Shown here: positions 43,372-56,079 of the stretch, one piece after another | Layout: the number at the start of each line of letters is the position of its first letter | How positions within the stretch are numbered: the stretch's first letter is position 1 | Source of the DNA: Ampullaceana balthica | Taxonomy: Eukaryota; Mollusca; Gastropoda; Lymnaeidae | DNA length: 64,000 nucleotides | Direction of reading: 5' to 3' | Assembly (NCBI GenBank): GCA_944989445.1 | Contig: CALYLW010001223.1 | Coordinates: 165,693-229,692 of the forward strand | Made by a program: the position numbers and the translations under genes | Notes under the pieces: generated by a model | Told to the model about the DNA's origin: nothing | Database searches by the model: none | The model's input: only the letters and a program-made list of their open reading frames with translations

Positions 43372-46240
43372 AGGATCCTTCCGAAAGAGTGACATGGACA
43401 GTTTGGACATCCCTGCTTTGGAAGCAGAGTATCGCCTGTCCCGAAATCCGCGTCCCCTATAATGATGGCCCACTTATCTAGCGAACTTTAAGTATGCCAC
43501 TTTGATGGCCCACTTATCTATTGAACTTCAGGTCTGCCACTTTGATGGCCCACTTATCTAGCGACCTTCAGGTATACAACTTTGATGACCCACTTATCTA
43601 GTGACCTTCAGGTATGCCACTTTGATGGCCCACTTATCTAGTAACCTTCAGGTATTCCACTTTGATGGCCAACACATCTAACGAACTTTAGGTATACAAC
43701 TTTGATTCCCCACTTATCTAGCGATCTTTAGGTATACAACTTTGATGACCCACTTATATAGTGACCTTCATGTATGCCACTTTGATGGCCCACTTATCTA
43801 GTGACCTTTAGGTATGCCACTTTGACGGCCCACTTATCTAGTGACCTTAAGGTATGCCACTTTGATGGCCCACTTATCTAGTAACCTTCAGGTATTCCAC
43901 TTTGATGGCCAACTTATCTAGCGACCTTTAGGTATACAACTTTGATGACCCACTTATCTAGTAACCTTCAGATATGCCACTTTGATTGCCCACTTATCTA
44001 GTGACCTTAAGGTATGCCACTTTGATGGGCCACTTATCTAGTAACCTTCAGGTATTCCACTTTGATGGCCAACTTATCTAGCGACCTTTAGGTATACAAC
44101 TTTGATGACCCACTTATCTAGTGACCTTCAGGTATGCCACTTTGATTGCCCACTTATCTAGCGACCGTTAGTTATACAACTTTGATGACCCACTTATATA
44201 GGGACCTTCATGTATGCCACTTTTATGGCCCACTTATCTAGTGACCTTCAGGTATGCCACTTTGATGGCCCACTTATCTAGTTACCTTTATGGATGCCAC
44301 TTTGACGGCCCACTTATCTAGTGACCTTAAGGTATGCCAATTTGATGGCCCACTTATCTAGTGACCTTCAGGAATGCCACTTTGATGGCCCATTTTTCTA
44401 GTGACCTTCAGGTATGCCACTTTGATGACCCACTTATCTAGTGACCTTCAGGTATGCCACTTTGATGACCCACTTATCTAGTGACCTTCAGGTATGCCAC
44501 TTTGATTGCCCACTTATCTAGCGACCGTTAGTTATACAACTTTGATGACCCACTTATATAGTGACCTTCATGTATGCCACTTTTATGGCCCACTTATCTA
44601 GTGACCTTCAGGTATGCCACTTTGATGGCCCACTTATCTAGTTACCTTTATGGATGCCACTTTGACGGCCCACTTATCTAGTGACCTTAAGGTATGCCAA
44701 TTTGATGGCCCACTTATCTAGTGACCTTCAGGAATGCCACTTTGATGGCCCATTTTTCTAGTGACCTTCAGGTATGCCACTTTGATGACCCACCTATCTA
44801 GTGACCTTCAGGTATGCCACTTTGATGACCCACTCATCTAGCGTGCTTCAGGTATGTCACTTGGATGACCCACTTATCTAGCGTCATTTAGGTGTGTTAC
44901 TTTGAAGACCCACTGATCTAGCCTTGATCCTTAGCAATTTGACTCAAATGCTGATCGTGGGTGGCACCAACATTCTAGCCGGTCTAATGATGGGATGCCA
45001 TTACCAATCAAAGGAGTTCAAATTCCTTCAGTGTTTCTATGTGCCCAGGCTAACCTGTCCAAAAGAAATGACTTCCTCGTAGTTGTCATCTACCTATTAG
45101 TTTCTTTTGGAAAGGTGGGCTAAATATCTAGGATATTTATAAGATTGATACCAACATTTTTTGACGACATTACATGCATTTAGGACAACATTTTTCTGTA
45201 CTTTCCTAAACATTCATTACATATGAAAATATATTAAATTGTGTCCCGTAAAACGTTAAATATTACCCAACAAAGTATGAATTGTAAACATCCGCACCTT
45301 TAAATAAAAACAAAGTACTTCAACCATGAATAGGCGCTACAAATCATTCCTGAGTCAGAACTGAAGGGGGAAACAAGTTATTAAAAACTCAGTAAAGTCA
45401 TAGTCAAAACTTTTATTTTGAAACACTTTATAGAAGATGTGTGATCTCATCTGATATTGTTCATCAAGCATTGTTTCTAAGTATGTGACTTATTAAGCGT
45501 TTTTTTGTTGTTGTTCTTTTCCCCATGGACGAAGTATGGGTGCTTGATATAAGAAGGTTGGAAGATTACATACACATGGTTATTATCATTAATTCATTTT
45601 TATGCATCATAAATTGTAATTGAAGTAGAAAAAATATATATGCGGCCCCACTGTAACAATAACGTTTTTAACGTGAGCCTCCGTAGAAAAAAAAGTTTGC
45701 TCACCCCTTTTATAGATGGTTAAAGTGTTGCACATATGGTAAAACTGTAATTTAACCTATACCCAGTATTTTTATAACATATAAAGTTTTATTTTTTCTT
45801 TAAGTAACAAAAACACTTGAACAAACATATACATGCAAATTTAAGTACGTTAATTGAATTTTTTATAAAATCTATAATACAAACTAAATACTTACTTGAC
45901 AAATAATTAATGAGCTAAAACACTAAGGACTTTTTAAATTGTAAGAAAAAAGATAATTCTTTTAACGATGTCAGGAATAATAAATTACAGATTATGTCTT
46001 TAAAATAACGGATGTAAATGAACTTCACTTCAATGAGTACAATTAAAAATTGGTCTTAGGATACGCAAATATATTTCTTTGAATAATAGGGGAATTATAC
46101 AGTTTTGTTTTATAAAAAGAATTCAATTCTTGTCTATGAAGTTTACACAGTCTCATTTATAACCAAAACAAAAAATTAACAGCTGGCTGCTTTTGGTTAC
46201 AATGTATCTGGAAATCTAAATGTAATTATGTTAGAACATT
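43372..46240 (+). repeat. Minisatellite-bearing element, expanded copy
   Basis: Inverted relative of 17112-18690. Unique flanks on both sides of the array align (CTTTGGAAGCAGAGTATC near 43420; GTGCCCAGGCTAACCTG, AAACATCCGCACCTTTAAAT, AGATGTGTGATCTCATCTGA and AATTCAATTCTTGTCTATG in 45030-46140). The length difference of about 1.3 kb is almost all explained by the tandem array. No coding region was recognised. Confidence 0.75.
43461..44915 (+). repeat. 40-bp minisatellite, about 36 units
   Basis: The unit is TTTGATGGCCCACTTATCTA followed by GTGACCTTCAGGTATGCCAC. Units vary at a few positions (TGGCC/TGACC, GTGACC/GCGACC, TGCCAC/TACAAC). 44101-44460 and 44461-44820 are a recent 360-bp (9-unit) duplication with two differences by eye. 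The last units near 44830-44915 are diverged. Confidence 0.97.
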
Positions 46241-46635
46241 TCAAACAAAAAAACTTGGAATTTTTAACAAGTATTTACTTTAATTTTTATTTATTTTGTG
46301 TGTGTTAAATTTCATTTTATTTTATTTTATTATAATAATTTATAAAAAATTATTTACGATCTGTTGATCTTTGTCGATTGTAATGATTTGAAAATAATTT
46401 AATTCATAAATGTCGTGACATGTGTATTAAAAAATATTTAAACAAAAAAAATATATCCAATAGAATTATTCTGGCAAAATAGCAATGATAGTTCTAAATA
46501 CGTTTCATTATAAATAAATGACTGAGCTAAAATTGTCATGTTTTCATTTACAAGCAATCTGAGGTCCGCAGTTTTCGAATGATTCTTGATTAAACCATCA
46601 CGAAAAATGTTTTTAACAAACTTTTTATGTTGTTT
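46241..46635. other. AT-rich stretch, nothing recognised
   Basis: (TTTTA)n-like run near 46315-46335. No gene or repeat border. Confidence 0.5.
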
Positions 46636-46638
46636 TTA

Positions 46639-48313
46639 GGGGCCGTCCATAAATCCATAAATGACGTCACGCGATTTTTGCCGATTTTTTAACCCCTAAT
46701 TTTTATTCACGCGTCGTAACAAGAATTTAGACCCCCCCCCTTATAAAAATGCGTCACAAAGCTTTGACCCCCCCCCCTTTTCCAAAAAAAAACACACACC
46801 TTATTCTGTATTTGAAAATAAGTATGTTTCAAATCACTTTTATTGCCTTTTAAGAATTTATTATTTATTTAGTGAATGTCTACATTGTAATATCGTAACC
46901 CGCGTGAAGCATTTTTTTCAAAACGTTTAACCGGCCTTCAAAAAACGAACTGTGTAAACATCTTTAGATTATGTTTTATTTTAATGAATACAAATTAAAC
47001 ATTGACTATTAATCATCACGGTTAACGTCTTTGTTTAGAAAAAAAATATTTAAAATAAATATTTTTAAAATTTATTTTTTAAAAATACCTCAATTGACTG
47101 ACGGGCATCCCGTAAGACAGAATTCGGCGAACAGGGGTAAATAGCCTCATCTGGGGTCAAAAGGGAATTCTTGGGGGTAATGCAGACTCATTTGGACATA
47201 TAACATCCAATACAATCCACTAGATATATTAAAATACGTCATGTGTACTTGTACGCTTGGAACATATGCCAATTATTGAACCGGTTCCTTCCAGAAAATG
47301 CATTTTTTAAAAAATTTGACAACTATGTAGATTTCTTACCTACATACTATACGAAGACACCTAAATCCACCCTAATTTCATTTATATTGACACGAGTGAC
47401 AATAATATTAATCCACATGACTTGACTGTGATATTTAAAATTAATGCCTCAAAAACTGAGCTAAGAAGAAAAAGTTGTTTTGTGCTCCTCTCGAATTGCG
47501 ATGTAAAGAATTTGATGCATTAAATAAAGTTAATGAATACTTGACAACTTTTAAATGGGTTCCTTTTTCATTATATCTAGAATGGCCAGAGGCGTTTGAC
47601 CAAATCCAACCGAACAATTTTATCAAACTTAAAAAAATTATAATTCTTCTATCAAATAGATTCCACCCCCCCCCTTTTTTTTAAAGAAAAAGGATATTCC
47701 GTGTCGTTTTAACTTAAAATATCTACACATAATCCTATTCAGATCATTTTTAGACATATGTCATGCTTGTAAAACTCACCATTAGCATATTTTTTTTTCT
47801 TTTGGGGGGGGGGCTAACAACGATCCCCCAAATACCCGAATCATGTGAGCAGTACCTAGAGTCTGGGAGTTGTGGGTGAGGGGGTTAACGCACACATAAA
47901 CTTGTATATTTTGGGGTAACGGGCAAAAACGTTCGCCGTCGGAGCTGCGGTTATATCACAAATGCTTTGATGTCAACATCAAACGACACAGTGTAACAAT
48001 TTCATACGTTATCTTGTGAGTTCTCAAACTTAAGGATTATAAATATATTTATTTTTCGTCTCTTGATAGCTTACGCCAACCAGCGTCTGATGGCCTACCG
48101 ACCGGCACATTGAGAAGCCCTGATTTAAAAAAAAAGTCATTAAATAAATTGTAAGCCACCAACTATTTCAGTGGAAGTTTTATTTAAAGTTACCCTTTTA
48201 GACGTGACGTCACATTTCTTCAACCCCCCTCCCTCCCCCTCGTCACGCATCGTCACAAAAGTGTGACCTCCCCCCCCCCTTTTAGGAGCGTGACGTCATT
48301 TATGGACGGCCCC
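46639..48313. mobile_element. DNA transposon with GGGGCCGTCC terminal inverted repeats
   Basis: The left end is GGGGCCGTCCATAAATCC...ATAAATGACGTCACGC. The right end, reverse-complemented, is GGGGCCGTCCATAAATGACG followed by TCACGC. Flanks are TTA on both sides (46636-46638 and 48314-48316). Subterminal sequence on both sides carries C runs and TGCGTCACAAA/GCATCGTCACAAAA. A 3-bp TTA duplication would fit PIF/Harbinger, but no transposase is present, so the superfamily is inferred. It contains a nested hAT deletion derivative (47115-47790). Near 48080-48121 it contains a stretch ending TTGAGAAGCCCTG that looks like an hAT terminus. Confidence 0.65.
47115..47790 (+). repeat. Internally deleted relative of the hAT element at 50.9-52.9 kb
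   Basis: Four collinear blocks match 50918-52910: CGGCGAACAGGGGTAAATA (47127 / 50944), GGACATAT, CGATGTAAAGAATTTGATGC then GTTAATGAATACTT (47500-47545 / 51445-51490), TCATTATATCTAGAAT (47568 / 52758), and TTAGACATATGTCATGCTTG (47752 / 52873). The transposase region between the second and third blocks is absent here. The ORF at 47475-47684 is a chance frame through the blocks. Confidence 0.6.
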
Positions 48314-48316
48314 TTA

Positions 48317-50917
48317 CAAGAAATTTGAATACATCTTTACCTTTAGTTATATTATTCAATTTAAATATCTATTATTTTCAGTTAAATTTAAAAACAAAAT
48401 TAAATGTTTGGAAAATGGTAAGAGAAGTTTTGATTAAAAAAATTAATATAATTGCACGCCCTTTTCCTCTTTAGAGTTTTAATTTTGTTTTAACTGATCC
48501 AAGTTAATGTATTTTTAGTAAAGACAATAAACAAAGGCGATGTAGAGAAATTCGATTTTTCGGAATGGATTTGACCTGCTAAACATGTTTTGTTGGAATT
48601 ATAATAGAAAGATCTCGAGAAAAATGTAGTGCAGTCCATTTAAAATAATTATATTCATAAAAATACATCGAATTCACAAATTAAAATTTAAAAAAAAATA
48701 AATAAAAACGCAATAAGTTCACAAGATTTTAAACTTTACAGGGCAGATACCAATGTTTGATTACAGTAATTTACTTCTGGAACACGAACTTGCCAGTGTA
48801 TAATGCATACTGCTTTCTCACGAAACGGACATTACTGTCTAATTTATGTACAACATATGATCTATCTATACAGCAGATCAATGTTCACTAAGCTACCCAA
48901 TGTTTGTGTATAAAAGTGGATTATATTAGATTTTTGAATGCAGACAGTGTTTAGGGTTTTCGATTTTTCTTCCCATTCACATTCTCGAAGTCTGATGGGA
49001 AAATGAGGATTTCTATGAGTCTGCTCATACTTGCAAAAAATAATAATTTGTTAAAAAGCGTGTCTATCCAAGCATAGATTTTATTTTAATTTCTAGTCTA
49101 GAATGCAAAGCCTTGTTAATTGTGAATTTTATTTTATTTTTTTTTAGTTTTTAGTTTTTTTTTAAATATATTTTCTTTTTTAAATTTTTTGTTAGATTGT
49201 TTTTCATGCTCTAGTGTTTCGAGATTTTGTAATTTAACTTTTGTATTTGACATTCTTAAATTTTGATATTCACCAGTAATAAAGTATTTCAGATTTTAAA
49301 ATTTTAAAATGTTTTTTTAAAAATTATATATTTTCTTCTATTTATTTAGTGACGGGTCTAATAAAGAAGATGAACATATTAGTATATTTGTGACAAAATT
49401 AACATAACTTATCAGTTTTATAATTTTATTAAAGCTGTGAAAGCTAATTTTCATAAAGCAATTTTTGTGATACTTTGTTAACAAGTGGTTTATATAACAT
49501 TTATTTAGCAATGCATCACCAACATGAAGCTAGCTTCTCTAATTTGTATTTTTTAATTTCAAATTAATCAAACTTTTTTTTTATTATTAGTTACCATTTT
49601 TTATTGCTTAAATAACTAATGGTTTTATGTACAGCAGTAGAAAATATAGAATGTAATATGGCTGAAATGTGTTAATAAAAAGTATAACATGTATAACATT
49701 AGTATACCCATTATTCATTAACATAGTTTTAACTTCAGAATCACATCTGCTTAGATATACTTAGTAATGTTTAAAATGATTTATTACATTTTCTTGAATA
49801 TTTTCTTTGACTTAAAGTAAATAAAGTAGCTTCTAATTGATTTCGATGTAAAATTAAAATAGATTTTGAAAGAGAAAGTCAGTTCGATTGATATTTTCTT
49901 CTACTTAACTTCTAGGTGTTTTATATATTTATTGGGGTTTTTGACAATCAAATATGTAATTAAAATGATTATGTACTGGGCGTCACTTTTTCTATCAATT
50001 CGCATATATTGATTTGTCATTACTCTTTAAATGACATAGTGTATGCCATTAAATAAAGACATTAAAATTTAAGTTTAGATAATAATATAACAAATCATAC
50101 TCAAATACACTTTTCGTTAAAATTATATTAAACAAGAATAATGATGTAAACTTGTTTTTTTCTGTATATGTGTAATTTATGTTTAATGAAATGTATTTTT
50201 TTATAAATGTTTATTCAGATTTTATAATATACAGGCAGTATAAAATATAAACTGTTTGTATTTAGATATATACAAGTGTGATTGTAAATGACCGTTTTAA
50301 TTTAATCGACATAATAATTATTAAATTAAAATAAACATTTCAAATATTAAAAAATCAGCTATTTTAATGTAAGCAAGGAAATGACTGTGTTATGAAAAAT
50401 TCCATGAAAATTAGACCTTAAATTTTAGTTGTATTAATAAAAAACAGTTTCAACATAAAGAGGCATTTCAACATAAAGAGGCATTTCAAACTAAGCTACC
50501 AAATAGAGCAAACAATATAATGCGTCAAAACCAATAACTCTTCTCGCTTAGGGAAAAAAGTATTTCATTTTAAGTTTATTAGCTTGGAACAGGTTATAGT
50601 GAGATTGATGTAAGACGTGAAATGTACAATATTTCCGTTTTTCAAATTTGAAGTTTAATAACATTAGAAAGAGACAAACTATATTACTCCCTTTAAAATT
50701 AGAAAATAGTATAGTTAAACTGATATTGATCAAATGTTTTCACAATAATGAAAATAATAATTTTGATTTTTTTAATTCAGTTTTAAATAGTTTATATCGG
50801 ATGTGACGTAATGAATCTTACATTTTGTCACCGCTAAATTATCTTTAATTAAATATAATAAAATAAACTTATACAATTATTGACAGATAATTTAGCTATT
50901 TCACTATTTACAGTTAC
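48317..50917. other. 2.6 kb AT-rich stretch, no feature
   Basis: Very A/T-rich, with poly-T runs and a two-copy 18-bp duplication CAACATAAAGAGGCATTT at 50450-50486. No open frame with motif content and no element ends were seen. Confidence 0.55.
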
Positions 50918-52910
50918 CTGTCTTGTAATGCTACATTAGGTATCGGCGAACATGGGGTAAATAACCCATTTGGGGTAAACTGGGACATTTTGGGGATAGT
51001 GGAGACCAATTGGGGACATATTATATTATAAAATCTGCTAAAAACGGAAAGATTTTAATATTATCATTTTTTTAAATTTAATTTTTATCAACATCCTTCA
51101 TGTTTACGTATATTTACAAAAGGAACAATTTATTTATAATAAATAAGATATTACTGATATTAATTTGCCCAATTGTTTAACAGCATAAATCGCCATCTCG
51201 GTGTAATCTGAATTTATTAGTTGTATCCGTTTTCGATTGATATATAAATCTAGTTTCAATTTCGTTGACATAATATGGGACTGATTATTTCAAGTGCAGT
51301 TTATAAAAAGTATTATCATTGAAAGAGTTTCCAAAGAAAAAAATATGGGAAACTATTTACCCCAAGGTAATCAGTGATATTTTTCGTACTAAAATTTTTA
51401 AATGTGTCAAAATAAAAGATTACCTAAACCGCTAAGCCTCGAACTGTGATGTCACAGAATTGATGTATATAATAGAGTTAATGAATACTTTCAAAAACTT
51501 AATTTATAATTGGAAGACTATATTGTTGTGTCTGTTGATGGAGATCCAGCTATGGTGGGTCGTGTACGTTTTGTTTGTTTGGCTTTTGCAAGAGTGAGGA
51601 ATCACAAAATTGAACTTAACGACAGTATGATCTATCGTCAAGCTCTGCTTGTGAAACATTTGGAACCTGAACTAAAGGTTGTCTTGCATTACATTATCCA
51701 GATTGTAAATTTCATTTAAAGGACATGCACTGCACCGACGAATATATCGTGATTTATGTAAAGAATGTCGAGGCTGTATATATACCTACTTTATCACACC
51801 AAGGTACGGTGGCTTTCACGAGGCAATGTTCTGAACAGAGTGTGCATTCTGAAAATGGAACTTCAAACATTTCTGGCTTGTCAAAAGCATGCAAAGGCGG
51901 ATAAGTTTACGAACTTTTTGTTGGATTGCACATCTCGCATATTTAGCTGCTATTTTGACCATGTGAATGCGTTGAACAAAGAATTGCGGGGAAAAAATAC
52001 CAATATAATTACAGCCAGAGAAAGGATTACAGCATTTGGATTAAAGCTTTTATCTTGGAAACAAAAGCAGAAGAAAACACGTTAACCCCTTTTCATTTTA
52101 CTTCGAAGATTGTGTAAATATAACTTTTGACGACATCAAGGATATAATTAGTTTTCAGGAATCTTGTCAAGCTCAAAGAGCGGTTCACTATTTACTTTCA
52201 AGTTATTGATTCGCATAAATTCAGTTTGGTTATAGATCCATTTCGATGTTGCATTGATGATGTACAAGATAAACCTCAAGGGTTGGCAGAGACACGTTTT
52301 GAACTTCCGTCTAATAATGAGGTAAGTATTCAATTTATAAAAAAAAGCAGATCTGCAACATTTCTGGATGTCAAATCCTGCAAAGACTTTCAACACTGCA
52401 CGAGAGGAGGCCGTCAAGACGTTGCTGCCTTTTGCAACATCATACCTTTGTGAACAAGGATTTTCCACTCTAGCGAACATAAAAACAAAGCTGCGAAATC
52501 GATGGGAACCTGAAGACAGCATCCAACTTGTCCTGACATGAAAAAGTCTCAATTTAGATGGAATTGTGTCAAAAATACAGCTTCATATTTTTTTCCAAAA
52601 TATTAACGTTGATGAGATTTAAAAAATAAATATTTGTGTTTTGTAATAAAAATGGATGACATTAATTTATATTAAATGTGTTTTATTATATTATTTTATG
52701 TTATCTTTTAAATTAAATTTGTTTTTATTCAACTTTTTTGCATTAAGTCAGATTTATCATTATATCTAGAATTACCCGGGCCGTTAGACTTATAACCGTT
52801 AAAACAATAATATATATTTGATTACTAACTTTTATAATTGCATCATACGAAAATTCATTTTCGGTTCATATTTAGACATTTGTCAAGCTTCTAAAACTCA
52901 ACAGATGCGT
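50918..52910 (+). mobile_element. hAT element, transposase-bearing copy
   Basis: The flanking non-coding blocks shared with 47115-47790 bracket a decayed transposase (51510-52541), implying that this is the larger parent-like form of a family whose deletion derivative sits at 47 kb. True terminal inverted repeats were not located with confidence. Confidence 0.6.
51510..52541 (+). pseudogene. hAT transposase, ZBED5/SCAND3-like, decayed
   Basis: Plus-strand pieces in order. SVDGDPAMVGR (the CTDGAPAMLG block with the second catalytic Asp) leads to YRQALLVKHLEPELKVV and IIQIVNFI (to 51716). After a frameshift comes HTKVRWLSRGNVLNRVCILK, LLDCTSRIFSCYFDHVNALN and ELRGKNTNIITARERITAFG to WKQKQKK (to 52083). 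Further on is LVIDPF. The C-terminal dimerisation block LLPFATSYLCEQGFSTLANI with KTKLRNR follows in another frame, ending at TGA 52539. The catalytic Glu region cannot be placed because frames break between 52083 and 52200. Host genes such as ZBED5 derive from this lineage, but here the stops and frameshifts indicate a dead transposon. Confidence 0.8.
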
Positions 52911-53930
52911 TTTAGGCTTGGGCCTATCCCTAGACCCCAAAAAAGTTAATCCACTCCTGTGCTACACGGTACACATTTTCAGATGCTTTTTTTTTATTTT
53001 TAATCATAATTGGGACATAAAAATATAAGATGTATGCATTGGAAAATATTTATCACTGTTCTCAACTAAGTTAGAGAATACGTTTAAAATGTTATAAAGG
53101 TTAAATAAAGGTTCTTTATATATTTATATAAAAAACAATTTCTTTCGAAAGTCCAAAGTCATGTAAACAGTTCACAAAACATGTTCGTAAATTGAGTCTG
53201 GCTGATTGTTAAGCAATGTTTGAAGTGAAGGTTTTTCATGACTAGCTTCTCTATCTTCATTACAATCGTTCAGATCCACGTTTGAATCATTATGTGCTTG
53301 TCTTATTTTATCATTGTTTGCATTATTCTCATGATGGCCTTCGTTAACAAATTAAACATATTTCTTTTCAAAAGAGTCCCTTATTCTACGAGCTTTAAGT
53401 TGAAAGAAAATTGTTTTTTTTTATGAAACAAGCAAAACACAATCAATGACAAAATTTGAAGAAAATAAAAACCACAGCTACACCCCTAAATATCCTCATC
53501 TATTTATTATTATAAATATGCAATTTAAAATATCTTATTTTTATCGTATATTACCTTTTACCTATTAGCATAAATATGTATTTGTTTAGAAAACTATCTT
53601 ATATGAATTGTATACTAACTTTTAATCTTCTATAGCATCAAAAACCAAAACATGCAAAGGCGATAAGACACACAGAAATTATTTGTATTGTTAATGTTAA
53701 AAGTGTTTCAAGTTGAGCACAGCCTTTTACTTCCTTCCCTGTAATTAAAAAAAAGGGAAGAAAATAAAAAAAGAAAAAAAGATTTCTTTATTTATTTTTT
53801 TTTCTATTTTTTTTAACTAAAAAGAAATAATTAAAAACATAAATGTTAAATACATTAAAAAAAACAAAGCAAAACATAAAACAGCGGTATTCATTGCACA
53901 ACGTGCAAATAGAGTTCATTAAATAATCAG
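52911..53930. other. AT-rich stretch, nothing recognised
   Basis: Poly-T and poly-A runs near 53420 and 53750-53860. No gene supported. The minus-strand ORF 53788-54105 is low-complexity Phe/Asn-rich sequence. Confidence 0.5.
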
Positions 53931-53937
53931 TGCTAGA

Positions 53938-54730
53938 TACGACCCGCGGTGCAGCATACGCCGCATACTTGCTCATTATTGTGCAAAAACAAAGAGGGGG
54001 GGGAGGTGGAGAACGGAAAGTCCTGGGATCAAACGCCGGGGGTAAATATATATAAAATGTAAACATGTTTGTTTCTGCCAGTTCTTTTCCCCCATTTTCC
54101 AACACGACTAAGGCTGTTCAACGATAATCGGATTTTAAAGCGACAATCAGTTGTAAATTTTCGAAACCGTTAACCGAATTTGATTCGGTCGGATTTATGA
54201 AGTGAAATCTTGCCTGAGCCGAAGTCGGATTTGTAAAAATTGCTGGATTCCAGATTTGCCGGATCCGGAGCTATAATTAATATATATTTTATCGAAAACC
54301 CGGCAAGTGGGATTTATGAAGCAAATTTCTGCCGTAGCCGGATTTGTAAATATGGCCGGAATCGGATTTGCCGGAGCCACAGGCGAAATCCGGTATACCT
54401 TAATTTCTATGAAGTCAGCTATAAAGTGATAATCGGCTTAAAATCGGAGTTACATAATCGACAATCGGTTTTCCCAATAAGAAAAACAACAACACTCAAA
54501 TAACAATCCTAAACTTGACTAAGCCTCGCTAGGGTCGGCCAATGACAGTTTTGTTTAAAGGATGGTAGTAATAAATGGGGGGGGGGCGGGTAACAATAAC
54601 CTCAGTGTGCATGTCCCCACGTTTACTAGTTATTTTTTCATTACTTGGTGCTACTGTTTGTGTCCTCTCAACACAACGTTCTCTGCAGTCTATGATGAGC
54701 AAGTCTGCGGCGTATGCTACGCCGCGGGTC
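53938..54730. repeat. Inverted repeat pair (about 38 bp) bounding 0.8 kb
   Basis: The left arm (53938-53976) contains ACGACCCGCGGTGCAGCATA then CGCCGCATACTTGCTCAT. The right arm (54692-54730) contains the reverse complement with about four differences. The right arm also holds the perfect self-palindrome GCGGCGTATGCTACGCCGC. G-rich runs lie inside both arms (53995, 54578). This could be the terminal inverted repeats of a small DNA transposon, but no target duplication was evident. Confidence 0.55.
54188..54390. repeat. Two-copy CGGATTT-rich duplication
   Basis: GGATTTATGAAG...CGGATTTGTAAA...GATTTGCCGGA occurs twice with a spacing of about 115-120 bp. Imperfect. No coding significance is apparent. 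Confidence 0.5.
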
Positions 54731-54994
54731 GTTCTTGTGTAAAATATTATTATTTTTTATTATTAAATGTATTTACCATTTGGAATTTCCCCATAAAAAT
54801 ATATTTTAAAAATGTGTGCGTGATGCGGCAACAAGTTTTATTTGAAAAACACGTGTTCCAATTATAATAATATTATACTACGTTATTTTAATTTGTTGTC
54901 TCACTTGTAGGAGCTGTGATTCATTTGTGTATTCCAATCTACCCACTCCTCCGGTTTGTGATATTACGGCAACAATAATTTCTGATGCCGACTC

Positions 54995-56075
54995 ATTTTT
55001 AAATCCCTTATATTAACTTCGCGGCCGGTCATCTCATCATCTCTGTCTTGGGCGGGCGGGCGGAAAAAGAAAAGTCCAAAATGACCCACTTCCAATCCGA
55101 TCGAGCTGAAATTTGGCACACAAACCCGACTCACCTAACAATGCATCGTATCAAAATTTCAGATCGATCGATCGTATCGTAATTAAATTAATGCATTTTT
55201 AGTTTATCCTTATATGAGGTATGTAATTCAAATTCACTGTTTGTTATTGTTTTTATTCCACGTGAAGTTTGAGTAGACGCAATGAGGCGGCCCATCGAAG
55301 CGACGGGGCGCTTTTGTTTACATTTTACGTGTCACGCTGAGCTCGGTCAAGCAAATCGGTGACCAGACTTTCCCCTCTCCCCCCCTCCCCCAGGGTAATG
55401 AAGCAAAGTTGAGTTAAGACAGATTCAGTCTGTATGTTTGTCGTGTTTGAAAATAATCAATACTGTTAGTTATGTCTCATATATAAGGGATTTATAGTCA
55501 AAAACTTTGTTTTTACTGGTTTGTTTTATTAAATCCCTTTTATTAACTTCCCCGTCGTCTCTGTTTCTCTGTCTCTCAGTCTCCCTCTCTGTCTGTCTTG
55601 GGCGGGCGGAAAAACAAAAGTAAAAAATGACCCACTTCCCGTTATCTGATCGAACTGAAATTTGGCACACGGGCCCGTCTGACCTAACAATGCATCGTAT
55701 CAAAATTTCAGATCGATCGATCGTACCGTAATTAAATTTATGAATTTTTAGTTTATCTATATAAACTATGTGTAGAAGTAGCTATCGTTTACATTTTACG
55801 GGTCACATTCCTTCAGGTCAGCCACCGCTGAAGACATCTCGTGCTTAAACCAAGTAAACCGGCGTGCTTTTGTTTACATTTGGCGTGTCACGGTGAGCTC
55901 GTCCCAGGGATCGGTGACAAGACTTTTCCCCTCTCCCACCCCCACCCACCCCCTTTTTTTGGTTAAAAGCAAAGGGGAGTAAAGACAGATTCAGTCTGTA
56001 TATCTTTGTAAATACTTTAAGTTCTGTCTCACATATAAGGGATTTATAGTCAAAAACTTTGTTTTACGGGGTTTT
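54995..56075 (-). repeat. RepD, two inverted units
   Basis: Minus-strand units 55515-54995 and 56075-55520, both the long variant with a C run on the plus strand (55376-55391 and 55930-55960). They carry GATCGATCGTACCGTAATTA and end in TAAATCCCTTATATTAAC or a variant. 54735-54990 just before them has no recognised feature. Confidence 0.82.
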
Positions 56076-56079
56076 TTTT

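Noticed and set aside
43461..44915. Regular repeats with apparent unit identity, CRISPR-like at first sight
   Set aside because: Units are contiguous 40-bp repeats without unique spacers in a eukaryotic context; it is a minisatellite.
53788..54105. 105-codon minus-strand ORF
   Set aside because: Phe/Asn/Lys-rich translation of A/T runs; no domain.
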